Of a DNA stretch of 64,000 nt, positions 48,635 through 62,534 are shown in pieces. The stretch is from NCBI GenBank assembly GCA_022578605.1, contig MU394058.1, forward strand, positions 620,001 through 684,000, in the 5' to 3' direction. Origin of the DNA: Camillea tinctor. Its lineage: Eukaryota > Ascomycota > Sordariomycetes > Xylariales > Xylariaceae. The notes below the pieces were generated by a model, which saw only the letters and a program-made list of their open reading frames with translations, ran no database searches and was not told the origin of the DNA. The number at the start of each line of letters is the position of its first letter. Position 1 is the stretch's first letter. Position numbers and translations under genes: made by a program.

Positions 48635-48667
48635 TCAAGGTCAAGGTCAAGGTCGAGTCGAGTCGAG
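48635..48667 (+). repeat. TCAAGG x3 then TCGAG x3 in the COT1 upstream region
   Basis: A hexamer repeat passes directly into a pentamer repeat about 420 bp upstream of the COT1 start codon, probably within the leader or core promoter. Confidence 0.9.
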
Positions 48668-49086
48668 TCTCGCCCGAATTGGGTATCGATAAAGGGGAAC
48701 CTCGATTTATTGCCCTACCACCGCCACCACTACTACCTTTTACCACTTACCAACTACTTCTTCTCCTATTCTTGGTATTTGGGGATTTCAACTCTGATTT
48801 GCCCACGATAAAAGAAAAATACATATAAAACCAAGTCCGAGTTCACGGTTTTAGGGCTTGCGACACGATCCCCCCCTCCCATTAACCTGGAATAACAAGA
48901 AATACTTGAGAAAAAGAGACAGAAGGACAGAAACAGAGCTGGAGAGTACTCCCTCGTCACTGACTGTCACCGCCACTATCGCCATTGCCATTGCTACTAC
49001 AACCAAGACAGAACGACGCCGACAAGCACAATAATAAGTATATCATCCCAAGCTATAAATCATCTGTCGCATAACCCGCCGACAAG

Positions 49087-51189
<2,103 letters not shown>

Positions 51190-52409
51190 TTGTGTACACC
51201 ATCGCGCTATGTCCTTCCAAGTTACCAGGTTATCCACTGATGGGTATCGCCTTTGTGTATCTGGAAGGACGAAGTTGAAATGGTTTCACCGTAGCGGAAA
51301 CTACCCCATAATTTGGTTTTGACCATTCCCCCGGGTAGATATGTGATAGAGTTTGTCAACCTAATGCGAGGTACCATAGTCCTGGCATTGACATAGGAAC
51401 AAAAAACGAATAAGGAAAGAAAAAAAAAAGAACATGACGACATCTCAAGATACGATGAGGAATATGACGGTCTACTTTCTAATATCCCGGCATGGCGCAT
51501 TACACAAAATACGAGGCAACTAGGTCTTGTATCTTGGAAGAGGATGTTTTGGAGGTCGAGGCTATTTTTTTATGAGACCCGGAGCTGGTTACGAAGTGAT
51601 AATGCATTGGTACTGCGAGCATAGCCACAACAAGGCACAAATGACACGATGTAGGCGTCGTCTTGACGATGTCAGACGGATTCTCCAACAGCCTTTTAAA
51701 CATCTGATTTCCCAAGAGAGTTGAGATAATAATTGAGGCTGAGAGTCATGTCTTTTTTTTGGTTCCCAGCATGGCAACGGTTTGCTCAATTAGTATAGCT
51801 TTTTGTGTGGATTAGATAGACAGACCATGGATCTTAATGATGATTCGAGAGATGCTTGACCAACATCGGGTTTTGGCTGTTGTTGCTTTTCTTTAGTGAC
51901 ATGTGAAGTTGTACTATTTATTGTACATAATGAAGTAGTGGGACCTTAGCTACTGGTAGGTTAGGTAACTTGATTATCCTTGTAAGTTAGGTTACTAGTG
52001 TAATAGGTTATAAGCTAGAGGTACGTACTGGTACCCCAAGTATGTGGTTAGGATTGATTTGGTGCCAGCTGTCATCGGTCTGTAGTCCATTTTTCTTATC
52101 TTATCGGGCTTATCTCATACCGTTCTCTACCATCAATTAATCAGGTTAATTCATATAGCTTTAATCAGAACAAGCTCAACTTTCCTCTCCCATAATCCTT
52201 CATCACCATCAACATCAACATTCATCAACCTCTTCTCGTTAACGAACCATCGAACACGACGGAAAACGAACCTTCTTCCACGCTGCATTAGATTGCGATC
52301 ATATACAAAAATCAATAAATAAATAAACTATAACAAGCCAACTGTCACAATCAAAAAATAAGGAAGGAGAGAAAAAAGGAAGAAGAAGAATAATTATAAT
52401 ACAACAAAG
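51190..52409. other. Intergenic DNA, about 1.2 kb
   Basis: COT1 3' flank and SF3A2 promoter/leader. The last 60 bp before 52410 are A-rich. No coding exon is seen. Confidence 0.5.
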
Positions 52410-53147
52410 ATGGATTACCAGAACCGCGCGGGCTCCAAGTTCGGCGGCGGCGGCGTAGCCTCGCACAGCGCAACGAACGCAGACCGCCGCGAGCGCCTGC
52501 GCAAGCTCGCCCTCGAGACCATCGACCTCGACAAGGACCCCTACTTCTTCCGGAACCACGTGGGCTCGTTCGAGTGCCGGCTATGCCTAACCGTGCACCA
52601 GAACGACGGCTCGTACCTCGCGCACACGCAGGGCAAGAAGCACCAGACGAACCTCGCGCGCCGCGCCGCCCGCGAGCAGAAAGAAGGCAAAGGCCAGATC
52701 GACCCCAACACGGGGCTGCCGGTCGGCGTCGTGGGCGCGGGCTTCGGCGCGGGCGCCATGGTGCGCCGCAACGTGGTCAAGATCGGCCGCCCCGGGTACC
52801 GCATCACCAAGGTGCGCGACCAGCTCACGCGCCAGCAGGGCCTGCTCTTCCAGCTGCAGTACCCCGAGATCGCGCCCGCGGCCGGCCCGCCCAAGGTCCG
52901 CTTCATGAGCGCCTTCGAGCAGCGCGTCGACGACCCCCCCGACAAGAACTACCAGTACATGCTCGTCGCCGCCGAGCCCTACGAGACCTGCGGCTTCAAG
53001 CTGCAGGCCCGCGAGATCGACCGCTCCGGCGACCGCTACTGGACCTGGTGGGACGCCGACCTGAAGGAGTTCTGGGTCCAGGTCATGTTCTTGACTGAGC
53101 GGGAGGAGAGGTACGCCGGTGTGCCTGGGTTGCCGGGACGGCGGTAG
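52410..53147 (+). CDS. Splicing factor 3A subunit 2 (SF3A2/PRP11)
   Basis: Component of the SF3a complex of U2 snRNP, needed for pre-spliceosome assembly. One intron-free frame of 245 aa. The N-terminus is almost invariant across eukaryotes: MDYQNRAGSKFGGGGVAS, DRRERLRKLALETIDLDKDP, YFFRNHVGSFECRLCLTVHQ. A matrin-type C2H2 zinc finger is formed by Cys56, Cys59, His72 and His78. The C-terminal domain contains IGRPGYRITKVRDQ, the family's LxFQxxYPEI-type segment (LLFQLQYPEIAP), RFMSAFEQRVD and KNYQYMLVAAEPYETCGFKL, and ends in a short basic tail. The long Pro-rich repeat tail of the vertebrate protein is absent, as is usual in fungi. Confidence 0.97.
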   Translation: MDYQNRAGSKFGGGGVASHSATNADRRERLRKLALETIDLDKDPYFFRNHVGSFECRLCLTVHQNDGSYLAHTQGKKHQTNLARRAAREQKEGKGQIDPNTGLPVGVVGAGFGAGAMVRRNVVKIGRPGYRITKVRDQLTRQQGLLFQLQYPEIAPAAGPPKVRFMSAFEQRVDDPPDKNYQYMLVAAEPYETCGFKLQAREIDRSGDRYWTWWDADLKEFWVQVMFLTEREERYAGVPGLPGRR

Positions 53148-56139
53148 GATGCGGTGGGGTTTGGGAGATAGATGGGAGGAGGAAGAAGGGGATCGGAAGG
53201 AAAGGAGGGAGGGAGGGAGGGTAATGCGGGGCTGGGATGGTTTGGGGTGGTGTAGGTTCGAAATTGGTGTGATTATAATAATACCGGATATGCGTTGCAC
53301 CCACACACCACCTTGTTTCCAAGGGGAGGGGAGTACGAGGGATCGCTGGGGTATCAAATTGGAAAGATTCGATCGGGATAAAAACAAGGTGATTTAAAAG
53401 GCGTTCCTTTTTTTTCGGGCTTTTTTTCTTTAATGACAAAGTGTTCTCTGATTATTGGTGCATTCTTTGCTTTTTTCTTCTGGCATTGCATCTGAAGGAG
53501 GACAATTCGTCAGCGGCTGCTGTTCAATTCTTGGAAACCAGGCTGCCGGGCTCGTCGATGATTTTGTGGCTGGAGCTACGCTCTTCATGTGCAGCGCAGG
53601 TGAACATTGGTGCGTCATAGAGGGATCTTCACTTTCGCTATGCTCTTGTCCCTTTCCCCTTTTCTCGGTGTGGGGTATAAGCATGTGACATCGATATTTC
53701 ATGTTGACAATCAAGCCTTGAGCTTAGTCGAGATTACATCTCCTAAAGGGAAGCGGGCTACTTGTCAAGCTTGATCTTCCCAGAGACCTCTATTTGGTAG
53801 GCAGTTGTTTTCTGTGCTCTACTCGTTGTGTATAATGTACACTATTGCTGTTGGGGGGAAATATATTTCATATCATTGTATAGCTTCCTTATTCACGGCT
53901 CCACTCCGAGATGAGAAATGCTTGACTGATTGCTAGATATTGTAACTGTTTTAAATCAATAAAAGGGGGGCTGCATTATACGTCATGTAGGCTATGTATG
54001 TCTATGTGCAATGACAGTTGACGAAGACGCCTTTTCCCCGATACCCCGGCTATAGCCCTTCATTGGCAAATTGGTCTCGCAAATTAATCCCTATATAGAA
54101 ACATCTATACAGAGACGAGAGGTTTGCCAAGCCGACGTTCGTTGTGATATACATGCTTTAGGTATATAGAAAGTGGTGGTAACACTGTCTGTTTGCATGG
54201 AGGGCTTACCTGATCCCCTATCTATTGGCCACAAGAAAAAGGCCTTGCAGTTACCTGGGTAGCTTTCCCCTTCTCCTACATGCACGCTTATGCGTTGCCC
54301 AATAGGTCCAGACCTCACTAGGCGGGTGTAAGCATGTATGATCATAATGCCCCCCATGTAATTACCCCCGCAGTTTGCTTCTTGAGCTGTCTAACTAGAT
54401 CCCTTGTTCTCTCTGACATGTGCTTGAGCTATCTTACGGCTAACAGCGGGACTTTGTGTTCCATTTCAGAGCGCTTTCCCCCTTCCTTTCTATAGTTAAT
54501 AGCCTAATACTTGGTACTCCGCCTCCTTCAGATAGTATAAAATCTGGCTAGTAATAGTTGGTAATGGTCACGGAGCTGGGTGGCTTGGGGCTATCCTGGC
54601 TATTTGGCAACCGATCCGGGTTCGCAGGTGACTGTTCCATCTATTATTCTTTAGGGGAGGGCTGATCGCATTGTCATCCTACACCCTCTTTTTTTCTATT
54701 GTTTTATTTCTCATCTTTCTACTCTAGATTCTGACTCAGCATGAAATGCCGAATCCCTTCCCTCTCCTCCTAGTGGCCGCTGGTCAGGATGGTTGCAGGA
54801 GATTAGCTCATCTTTAGCAGAGAGGTCTCTAAACCCTTTACCGGAGTCTTGATATCGTATTGAGATATATATTTACGAAGGCTGCGAGCGTCATATGCAT
54901 CATGCGGACCCATAGGCGTAGATTAAAACGGCTCTAAGCGTGCTGGGGTAGTAAGGCTTAGGAAAGTAGCTGCATACAAATTCCGCGGTGTCCACTGTTT
55001 AACTTAGATATGTGAAATAGAGGAAATTCATGACTGCCGTGGTATAGCTACTGCCTGGTGATCACCACTAGCCTAGTTCGGATATTAACGATACTACTTG
55101 AAGAGTAATATCTCTTCTTAGTCGCGGAACTAAGATATTTTTCACATCATGAGGGGCAAGTACTACATTTCAGCTTTTGGATGGAACTCAATTCGGAGCC
55201 CGCAATAGATCTTTGTTATCTCATGAGGGGTATAGAACCCTCCCCCTTTTCTTTTTCCTTAGGCTGGAGAGTTTTTCGATGTTGTACGAATATTGCTTAA
55301 CGCAGAGAAGCTATGCTGTATACACTATACGATGTCGGCATATATATGTCTATGCTGTACAACTTTGGAGTGGGAGATCTTTTAAATATCTAGGAGGTAG
55401 TACGACCGTGTTGATATATATAGTGCTCCATGATGTTCCTGGAGGCGACTTGTGGCTTTCAGCCTTCATAGAACTGTTCCCCCGCATGATACGCCCCAGG
55501 TTGACCGGAGGGCAACTATATAATATATAATCAAGCCAAAATGACTACTCTAGCATCGTGAGAACCTTTTGGCCTCATGGTATGATGGGTTGCTCAACAC
55601 CTGTCGTAACACCGCGGAGGTTACTCTTGTCTCTCTACATGCAAGCTGCTGTGATTATTTGTATATACCGTGTAACCACGCACAGCATATAAAATATATA
55701 GGATCAAGACATGAATAAAGTTGTGGAAGATGAGATCACAGTGTTTTCTTAGTATAGCATTGGACAATGAACAGGATGAAATAACCTAACGACTTGAATG
55801 ATATAGCGCAGACTCTGTTGCGGAAAGAAGAACTTAGAGAGATCTATCCAGAAATAAAGGCCAAGCCTAAAAGGAGACCAAACTATTATCTCGTCATACA
55901 AACGTTTGATTACTTGCTTTGTTGGGTTGTATGGCAAGTGGTGTGCTTATTACGGTGCTCACTGCCGTGATATCCGGAGAGAAATCGGAAGTCCGTAAGG
56001 CGGATATCCGAATGTAAAATGAAAACGAAAAAGACTGAAAGTAATCCTGTAGGGAATTGGATGTTTTTCTGCTTCGTATATTTGATATTTCAAAGGAGAT
56101 CCGGAACGAAGAGTTATCTGTCTGTTACTATCTCAAGTT
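53148..56139. other. Intergenic DNA, about 3 kb
   Basis: Starts with the G-rich SF3A2 3' flank (53150-53240), then becomes TA-rich, with many short frames and no domain. It separates conserved housekeeping genes from the FSH1-P450-HET accessory segment. A 117-codon frame at 55177-55530 (plus) has no recognisable motif and looks accidental. Confidence 0.5.
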
Positions 56140-56975
56140 ATGAAGGTCCTTTGCCTCCACGGGCAGAACCAGAACGGACATATCTTCAAAAATGAAATTG
56201 GTACGTTCGACTCGTTGTATGCATCAAGCTTCGTCTGACATTGCATACCCAAGAATCTATATTATTAAACTACCAAAACTCTGGAGTTGACCTGGACTTT
56301 GAATTCCTGGATGCGCCTTTGCGTTGCACGGACGGTGCGGTAAATGGCACACCCCTTTACCAATACTACGAGGGGTTAGATATACCGAAACTTCGTAAAG
56401 CTCATCATTGGTTAAGCGGAAAATTGAACGAAAATGGGCCTTATGATGGCGTGATTGCATTCTCCCAGGGGGCCACCCTCGTCTCGAGCTATATTTTGTA
56501 TCATCAATGGTATAATCACGAATCCCCGCTGTCGTTCAGGTTCGCTATGCTTATCGGCGGCAGCATTCCGCTTCCGGTGTTGAAGGACCTTGGCGTACCG
56601 GTCACTAAGGAAGCAGAGCAGGTGGTGGAGGAGGCAAATTCTCAACGTCACCAGGCACTCGGTCCCCTTCCAGCTCACTCATCTAAAGCCCGGCGAGCGC
56701 TGTTCAATTCGGATGACTGCTTTGGGCTAAACCTGAACAGGGTTCCGTTGGAATTGAAAATTAGGATACCGACTATCCACGTTTGGGGCAGGCAAGATCC
56801 GCTTCTGCCAGTTTCGATACACCTGGCAGGTTTATGTGACCCTTATATCAGGAAGATATTTATCCATGAGGGGGCTCATGAGGTTCCTAAGACTGAGGAT
56901 AACAAGATGGAGGTAGGGAAGCTACTGCAATGGGGGTTGCAACGGGCTGTGTGGCCAGGTCACGATGAGGTTTAG
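56140..56975 (+). CDS. FSH1-family (DUF341) serine hydrolase
   Basis: Alpha/beta-hydrolase of the fungal FSH1/OVCA2 group. Some members, such as LovG, release polyketides from their synthase; others act on unknown esters. Two exons, 56140-56200 and 56254-56975 (53-nt intron, GTACGT...AAG, with CTGAC as a likely branch site), give 260 aa. Seen: MKVLCLHGQNQNGHIFKNEI, the family's N-terminal strand with oxyanion-forming LHG; FEFLDAP (36-42); the nucleophile elbow GVIAFSQGATL with Ser91; Asp202 in WGRQDPLLP; His229 in HEGAHEVP. The triad is complete. Codon use is AT-richer than in the housekeeping genes. It lies 735 bp upstream of a co-directional P450. The short intron was chosen because it joins NEI to ESILLNYQN in frame. 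Confidence 0.88.
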
Positions 56976-57710
56976 AGAATATAAAAGCCTACCTTAAAAC
57001 ACTATGCCGTAATGCTATGAATAGATAAGTGCAAGGCGTCCTATAGCCTCACAAAGTGCTAAGAATATAGATAGATACACGTCCAGTTGTCAGACGATGA
57101 CCCCCACTCTAGGGTTACGCTTATACATAGCTACAGGAACGTCAACAGTGGACGGACGTGCATTCGGCGGCTAACAACCATAAGCATCGCATATATTAGG
57201 CTATGGGTTGCAATCGGCCATGACTCAAGATTGGTACTAGTAATAGTGATTACGCACCAAGGGTTTGGAGCTGAAATGATTTGACCAAATTTGTGGATGA
57301 TATATGCGTCCGTAAGCCTCCATGCATACCTACATCATAATTACTATCACATATCGGGTTTTTTCCCCCGTTCTTATGGTATATGTTGTAATACCTGTTA
57401 TGCTGGAGAGCCTTCGATCGTGATCCTATCCCGGCAGTCACCCTCTGGCTTTCTAAGTGCTCAGGCTGTTCAGCCATTGGATCCAAACAGCCGAATCAGA
57501 TCTGTTAGTGGTGATCCTTGGCGGGAAGGGGAGGGGGGAAGGGGCGTCTAAGGTGCTAAAGGGAGACTGACAAGATGGAGTGCTTGCGCGCATCTTACCA
57601 AATCCAAGATGTTACGGTCAGATCCACCCATATATTTACGATGTTTATCCCATCGGGACTTTTCTTCTATTCTCGCAATTTGCCTTGTTCTTTAAAGTTT
57701 GCTCGCAACG
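56976..57710. other. Intergenic DNA, FSH1 to P450
   Basis: Short AT-rich spacer that must contain the FSH1 3' end and the P450 promoter. No coding exon is seen. Confidence 0.5.
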
Positions 57711-59514
57711 ATGGATTCTTTGACTCCTGATCTGTCTTCGTTGGTTGCTTATGGTGGGCACCCAGCTGTCACAGTGGTTCTTGGGCTCTTTTTGTGTTAT
57801 GTTCTATCGGCTGTTCTGGCATGGTATCGCCTGCGACACATTCCTGGGCCATTTTTGGCTTCCTTCTCGTACCTATGGCTCTACTTAACTACGAAGTCTG
57901 GGAAAATGCACTTGAAACTCGTCGAGGAACACAGGAAACATGGTAAGATAGTACGAATTGGCCCTAACGATCTCGCCATATACGACCCAAGTTATCTTTA
58001 CCAGACCAACTCTGTACGCTCGGATTACGTTCGGAGCCCGTGGTATGCTGGCATCAAGTTCGACCCTTATGGAGATAGTGTACTCTCCGAACTGGACACT
58101 GCTAGACACGACAAACGCAAGGCTCTGGTCGCCGGGGCTTATGCTGGTAGGGGGGTAGTGAATCTCGAGCAGAAAGTCGACTCGGAACTGGCCATCCTGG
58201 TGGATGTCCTAAAAAGGAATTACACCAAGAAAGGGGGGCTACAGATCTTGGACTTTTCCACGATTTCAGGATATTTCCAAGCTGATATAATAACTCTCAC
58301 TGGTTCAGGAGAAGCATTGGGTGATGTCGCTACGGAAACAGACCGGCTTGGTTTCCTTTCGTTTGCCGACAGTTACGTCCCGTTCCTGCACTCTGTGATA
58401 ATGGTGCCCCTTCTGCGCAATTTCTTCTTTTCGAAATTCTTCTTGGCCTTAGCTGGCCCTAAACCAACACACGCAAATAGTGTCGGTAGATTCTTAGGGT
58501 AATATTTATATTCTAAATAAAGAGTCCCTAGCTACACTTGTTAATCAATCTGTTGTTTTAGCCATATTAAGAACCAAGTTGCAAAGCGGTTTGATGATAG
58601 TCCGAAAGGAGACTTCAATGATGGGGCTATGCTTGTACGTATATAATTTTACTTTCCCAGCTTGAAATTCTGATTCAGATGTAGCTACAGTCCTGTTAAC
58701 TACTCGCAATTAGGACGAGTGGGTAAAGAATGGAATGAGCCGACGAGAGTGCGAGCTTGAATTCTCTATACAGATGGTTGCTGGCATCGATACTTCGACG
58801 ACTGCATTACGTGCCATCATGCTTTACACCCTGACAACACCTAACGTTTACGCAAAACTAAGAGATGAGATCACGGACGGCATTCGAGAGGGACGCATTT
58901 CTAAGCCTATTACAAACGAAGAAGCAAAGAAACTCCCATATCTACAGGTAGGTACTCTTTGGAGATGATTCTGTTCAAAGCAGCCAGTAATATGCTGATT
59001 ATCCAAAGGCGGTCATCCACGAAGGCCTCCGAATGGTACCTCCTGTTATTATGGGATTTCCGAAAAGGGTCCCGGCCGGGGGTGACACGATAGGCGGTCA
59101 ATTTGTGCCGGGAGGCACCGACATGTATATGGATGCTTGGGGCGTGGTACGCAACAAGGAGATCTTTGGCGAGGACGCAGACTTATTCCGCCCTGAACGT
59201 TTCCTCGAGGGTGATGAGACCAAGAGATCGAAACTTGTGAAGTCCGTCGATCTTATCTTTGGCTATGGCCGTTGGCAATGCCTTGGCAAGAATTTAGCTT
59301 GGATGGAACTGAACAAGATCTTCGTTGAGGTATGAAGTTTCCCCTATATTCATGGATCAACTAACATCCGGCCACACAGCTTTTTAGAGAGTTTGAGTTC
59401 CAAGTCGTAAATCCAGGATCGCCTTGGCAGTTCCAAGGGTTCATAACTCCCTTCATCAGCAACTTACTTTTACAGATTAGGGAGAGGCCTTCCGAGCTTT
59501 CTTTATCCGGATGA
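57711..59514 (+). CDS. Cytochrome P450, pisatin-demethylase-like
   Basis: Microsomal haem monooxygenase; substrate unknown. Five exons, 57711-58498, 58562-58634, 58714-58947, 59009-59329 and 59380-59514, give 516 aa. Seen: an N-terminal membrane anchor (about residues 16-36, AVTVVLGLFLCYVLSAVLAW), the RHIPGPFLASFS hinge, I-helix AGIDTST (310-316, oxygen-activating Asp-Thr), ExxR as EGLR (370-373), PERF (427-430), and the haem loop FGYGRWQCLG with axial Cys456. All core residues are intact. The region PAGGDTIGGQFVPGGTDM and the N-terminal third resemble the fungal pisatin demethylase/CYP57-related group; that assignment is by general resemblance only. The first ATG in frame is at 57711. Together with the adjacent FSH1 hydrolase it may modify or process a small molecule. 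Confidence 0.92.
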
Positions 59515-59986
59515 CAAGATAAATATTTATGCTTTGGACATTTGGGTCTGCCGTCTGGGTTTCAACATTAGATAGATGAATGTTCATGTCAATCTGACCA
59601 TGTCGAGAATCCTCTACAATAGGGACAGATCAACCGGGAAGAATCGAGTCTTATATCATTCGGCGATCGGTACCTTGCATATCTTACACCTATGCTTCGA
59701 ACTTGTCAGCTTGATAGGATGATGTCTTGGAAAATCTGATGTATTATTACAATGCCAAGGACCGTTGCAGCATACCGGAGACACGTGATTCAGATACATA
59801 TTCAGCTGACACAAATTCGTCTTGACCGAGAAATGCGTGTTTCTTCTTCTTCTTTTTATTATTATTATACCCGTTCTTAGAGCCATTATACTGGTTCGAT
59901 TGTGTAAAAAAATGACAGAAAACAACATTTAAGTACGAGCACCATATATACAGGGATAGTAGATCAAGTACAGCCATTAGGGACAA
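59515..59986. other. Intergenic DNA, P450 to HET
   Basis: Short AT-rich spacer with the TTCTTCTTCTTC/TTATTATTATTA repeat around 59842-59868. No coding exon is seen. Confidence 0.5.
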
Positions 59987-62140
59987 ATGTCGCTTAGTCT
60001 CTTCAGATCTGCTACTGCGCAGGACGCGGATATTCAAGGACGGGCTAATCGGGCTTGGAGCCGGCCAATTGATTTGCCCGACGAAGACCCAAGTTACCAT
60101 CTCTGTGCTAGACACAGAGCTATGAATTTAGAAGTGGACGACTTTTTCAACTGGCCTATTTATAAGGAACTCCCTCCCGACACGCATTTTGGCAAACTCT
60201 CCGATGTCCTTGCACGCAGCAGCTGGTGTAACTTCTGCAGACTCATCGCTGAGTCGGCTTCTCACACGGCATATGGCCATGTAGCAGAAGTTATAGGGTG
60301 TTGGATTTTGGATGGCGTGCTGAGGGGGTCACAGAATAACGGAAGCTCGGATGATGTTGGCTCACTAAGACTGAGAGTTATCCCTGAGATGGTTGGATGG
60401 GAGGATGCGTTTGAACCTTTTGACATTGTCCCGTTGCTTGATGACTCTGAAGTGCGTGCATTTTCAGGCAGGGCTATGGATAAAGATCATTTTAGCCTTC
60501 CGTTAGTGAAGAAATGGGTTGCAAGTTGTAATAGTTGGCATGGCTCGCAATGCTATGGGGACCTCAACCGAGATCCGGAAGCCAAATGGGGCATTCCTTT
60601 TATTCGCCTTCTTGATCTGGAAGCCGATATGATTGTCGAACTACCAAGACCCGGTCGATATATGGTATTGAGCTACGTATGGGGAACAACACCGGTTTTC
60701 GAAACGACCCTTGATTCTCTTCCTCTGCTAAGAAAAGAAGGATCCCTACTTCATTACTTTTCCCAGTTCCCCGCAACTATTCAAGACTCCATAACTATGA
60801 CTAAGCTCTTAGGGATGAGATATCTGTGGGTCGATTCCCTTTGCATTGTCCAAGATGACCCCGAAGATAAGAAAGTACAAATAACGGCCATGGACCAGAT
60901 CTATAGTAGAGCCTACTTGACAATAGTCGCGGCTGGGGGTGAACATGCTAATTCAGGACTTCCTGGCATGCAACCTGGATCTAGAAACATATCTCAACAT
61001 TCTGCCATGTATTCGGAGTCCCTCAACCTAGTGAGCATTTTACCAGATGCGGCAACTGCCGCAGATAGTTCTAAATGGAACACTCGAGGCTGGACCTACC
61101 AGGAGCGAGTTCTGTCGCGCCGGTGTCTCGTCTTCGTCAACGACACTGTGTACTTTCAGTGCAACAAGGCAGTTTGGGGGGAGGACTATCGTGCCGAGCA
61201 CCCGGACTTTGTCCAGTGTGCACCAATGTACGACTACAGCCTGAGCCGGAGCTGGAAGCAGCCCCAAATGCACAAGAAAGACGAGTACCGCATATCCCAA
61301 GTGAATGCATCAAGTTTCTTTCCAGAATACTGCAAGGTCATTTCCGAATATACGTCGCGGGATATGACGTACGCTAGCGACCGTATAAACGGAGTGAACG
61401 GTATTCTCACCGAACTTACTCGGAGAAGCCAGGTCAATTTTATATATGGCCTGCCCGAGCGAGGTTTTTTCTCTGAGAGTATCCTATGGCAGCCAATGCG
61501 GGCCCTTCGCCGCGTTTCTGTCGATCCCAGATCGGAAATGCCCCTATTCCCAAGCTGGACGTGGGCGGGATGGATTGGTGGTGTCGCATTTATCTCCCCT
61601 TTTGATTATAACGGGCATAAGCCTCTAGGGCCTGACCAGCAGCGCACTGTTTCATGTAGGGAAGTAGAGGTATGCTACCGCAGTGCTATGAGCTTCCCAT
61701 GTCTTTCTATCACTACGAACTCAGCCAAATTCAAGTTGACTCTGCACAATCGAAGCGAGAAAATCGGCGAGCTCCCGGGGCTGACCCGCTTCGGTATCAC
61801 TTACGCTTCACAAGGCGGTCACACCAATGACTCTGACTCTGAACCGTGGCTAGGCACTATACTACTGCCTAAGGTAGCGTATAGGATGAAGCTGAATCAG
61901 ACACATGAGTTCATAATCTTGTCTAGGGATTACTGTTTCTCCAGTGACGAACTGTCATTCTTAGGGTCACAGAGTATACCGCCATACGCAGTGTACAACG
62001 TGATGCTCATAAAAAGGCTCACATCCGGGGTGACGATAGAGCTTGAGGAGACGTTAGTAGAGAGAGTCGGTGTTGGTCGTATGCTTATGGCGGCTTGGGA
62101 AAATGTAAGTAAGGCTATGGAGAGGTTTATTATTATGTGA
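59987..62140 (+). CDS. HET-domain (heterokaryon incompatibility) protein
   Basis: HET domains occur in fungal allorecognition proteins that trigger death of fused incompatible cells, but most members of this large family are uncharacterised. A single intron-free frame of 717 aa. The HET domain spans about residues 226-400 with its three classical blocks: RYMVLSYVWG (224-233), FPATIQDSITMTKLLGMRYL followed by WVDSLCIVQDD (261-291), and MDQIYSRAYLTIVAAGG (302-318); WNTRGWTYQERVLSRRCLVF follows. The N-terminal part has a Cys pair (CNFC, 81-84) and conserved LC/W positions typical of the region preceding HET. No NACHT, WD40 or ankyrin part is visible, so any partner would be encoded elsewhere. 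The ATG at 59987 is the first in frame. Confidence 0.92.
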   Translation: MSLSLFRSATAQDADIQGRANRAWSRPIDLPDEDPSYHLCARHRAMNLEVDDFFNWPIYKELPPDTHFGKLSDVLARSSWCNFCRLIAESASHTAYGHVAEVIGCWILDGVLRGSQNNGSSDDVGSLRLRVIPEMVGWEDAFEPFDIVPLLDDSEVRAFSGRAMDKDHFSLPLVKKWVASCNSWHGSQCYGDLNRDPEAKWGIPFIRLLDLEADMIVELPRPGRYMVLSYVWGTTPVFETTLDSLPLLRKEGSLLHYFSQFPATIQDSITMTKLLGMRYLWVDSLCIVQDDPEDKKVQITAMDQIYSRAYLTIVAAGGEHANSGLPGMQPGSRNISQHSAMYSESLNLVSILPDAATAADSSKWNTRGWTYQERVLSRRCLVFVNDTVYFQCNKAVWGEDYRAEHPDFVQCAPMYDYSLSRSWKQPQMHKKDEYRISQVNASSFFPEYCKVISEYTSRDMTYASDRINGVNGILTELTRRSQVNFIYGLPERGFFSESILWQPMRALRRVSVDPRSEMPLFPSWTWAGWIGGVAFISPFDYNGHKPLGPDQQRTVSCREVEVCYRSAMSFPCLSITTNSAKFKLTLHNRSEKIGELPGLTRFGITYASQGGHTNDSDSEPWLGTILLPKVAYRMKLNQTHEFIILSRDYCFSSDELSFLGSQSIPPYAVYNVMLIKRLTSGVTIELEETLVERVGVGRMLMAAWENVSKAMERFIIM

Positions 62141-62518
62141 TATTGCACGTGTTCAGGATGGAAGTTAAAAAGTTGAAGTGGTAGAATATGTTGGTAGCAT
62201 CAGATTGCACTTTGCTTGCCACAAAGGATTATGGCGGCATGGTATTTGATCCTTGAGCATCATAAACATAAACGCCTACCTTGTTTATTACTCTGTTGAT
62301 GGCAGTTTTTAGGACGACGTGAATGCTCCTTCTTGTTGTGGCTATGTTAGCATCGATATTTTTAGCGATCAAGACCAACTGGGGGCAGTTCATAAACAGT
62401 GAGGCTACCAAGGTTCGCAACAGTCAAGAAAGGCAACCGAGTAGTCCATAGATCCAACTCTAAAGTCGATCGACGCAAATGTACGCCAAGCTTACAATTG
62501 CCGATAGGGGTGCATGAC

Positions 62519-62534
62519 ATATATATATATATAT
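62519..62534 (+). repeat. (AT)8 microsatellite
   Basis: Eight AT units about 380 bp downstream of the HET gene. Confidence 0.9.

Larger units (their letters stand above)
45245..49086. other. Intergenic DNA between divergent TIM54 and COT1
   Basis: About 3.8 kb. The first 3 kb is AT-rich with frequent TAGGTA/TACCTA words and no exon. From about 48.0 kb the DNA turns pyrimidine-rich with repeats, as expected of a long COT1 promoter and leader. Neurospora cot-1 is known to have long, multiple 5' ends, which would fit. Confidence 0.5.

Noticed and set aside
52587..53387. 266-codon open frame on minus, opposite SF3A2
   Set aside because: Same cause: shadow of a G+C-rich conserved gene. The product is His/Leu/Val-rich with no motif.
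55177..55530. 117-codon plus-strand frame between SF3A2 and FSH1
   Set aside because: AT-rich, no domain, no codon bias, no neighbouring exon; probably accidental.
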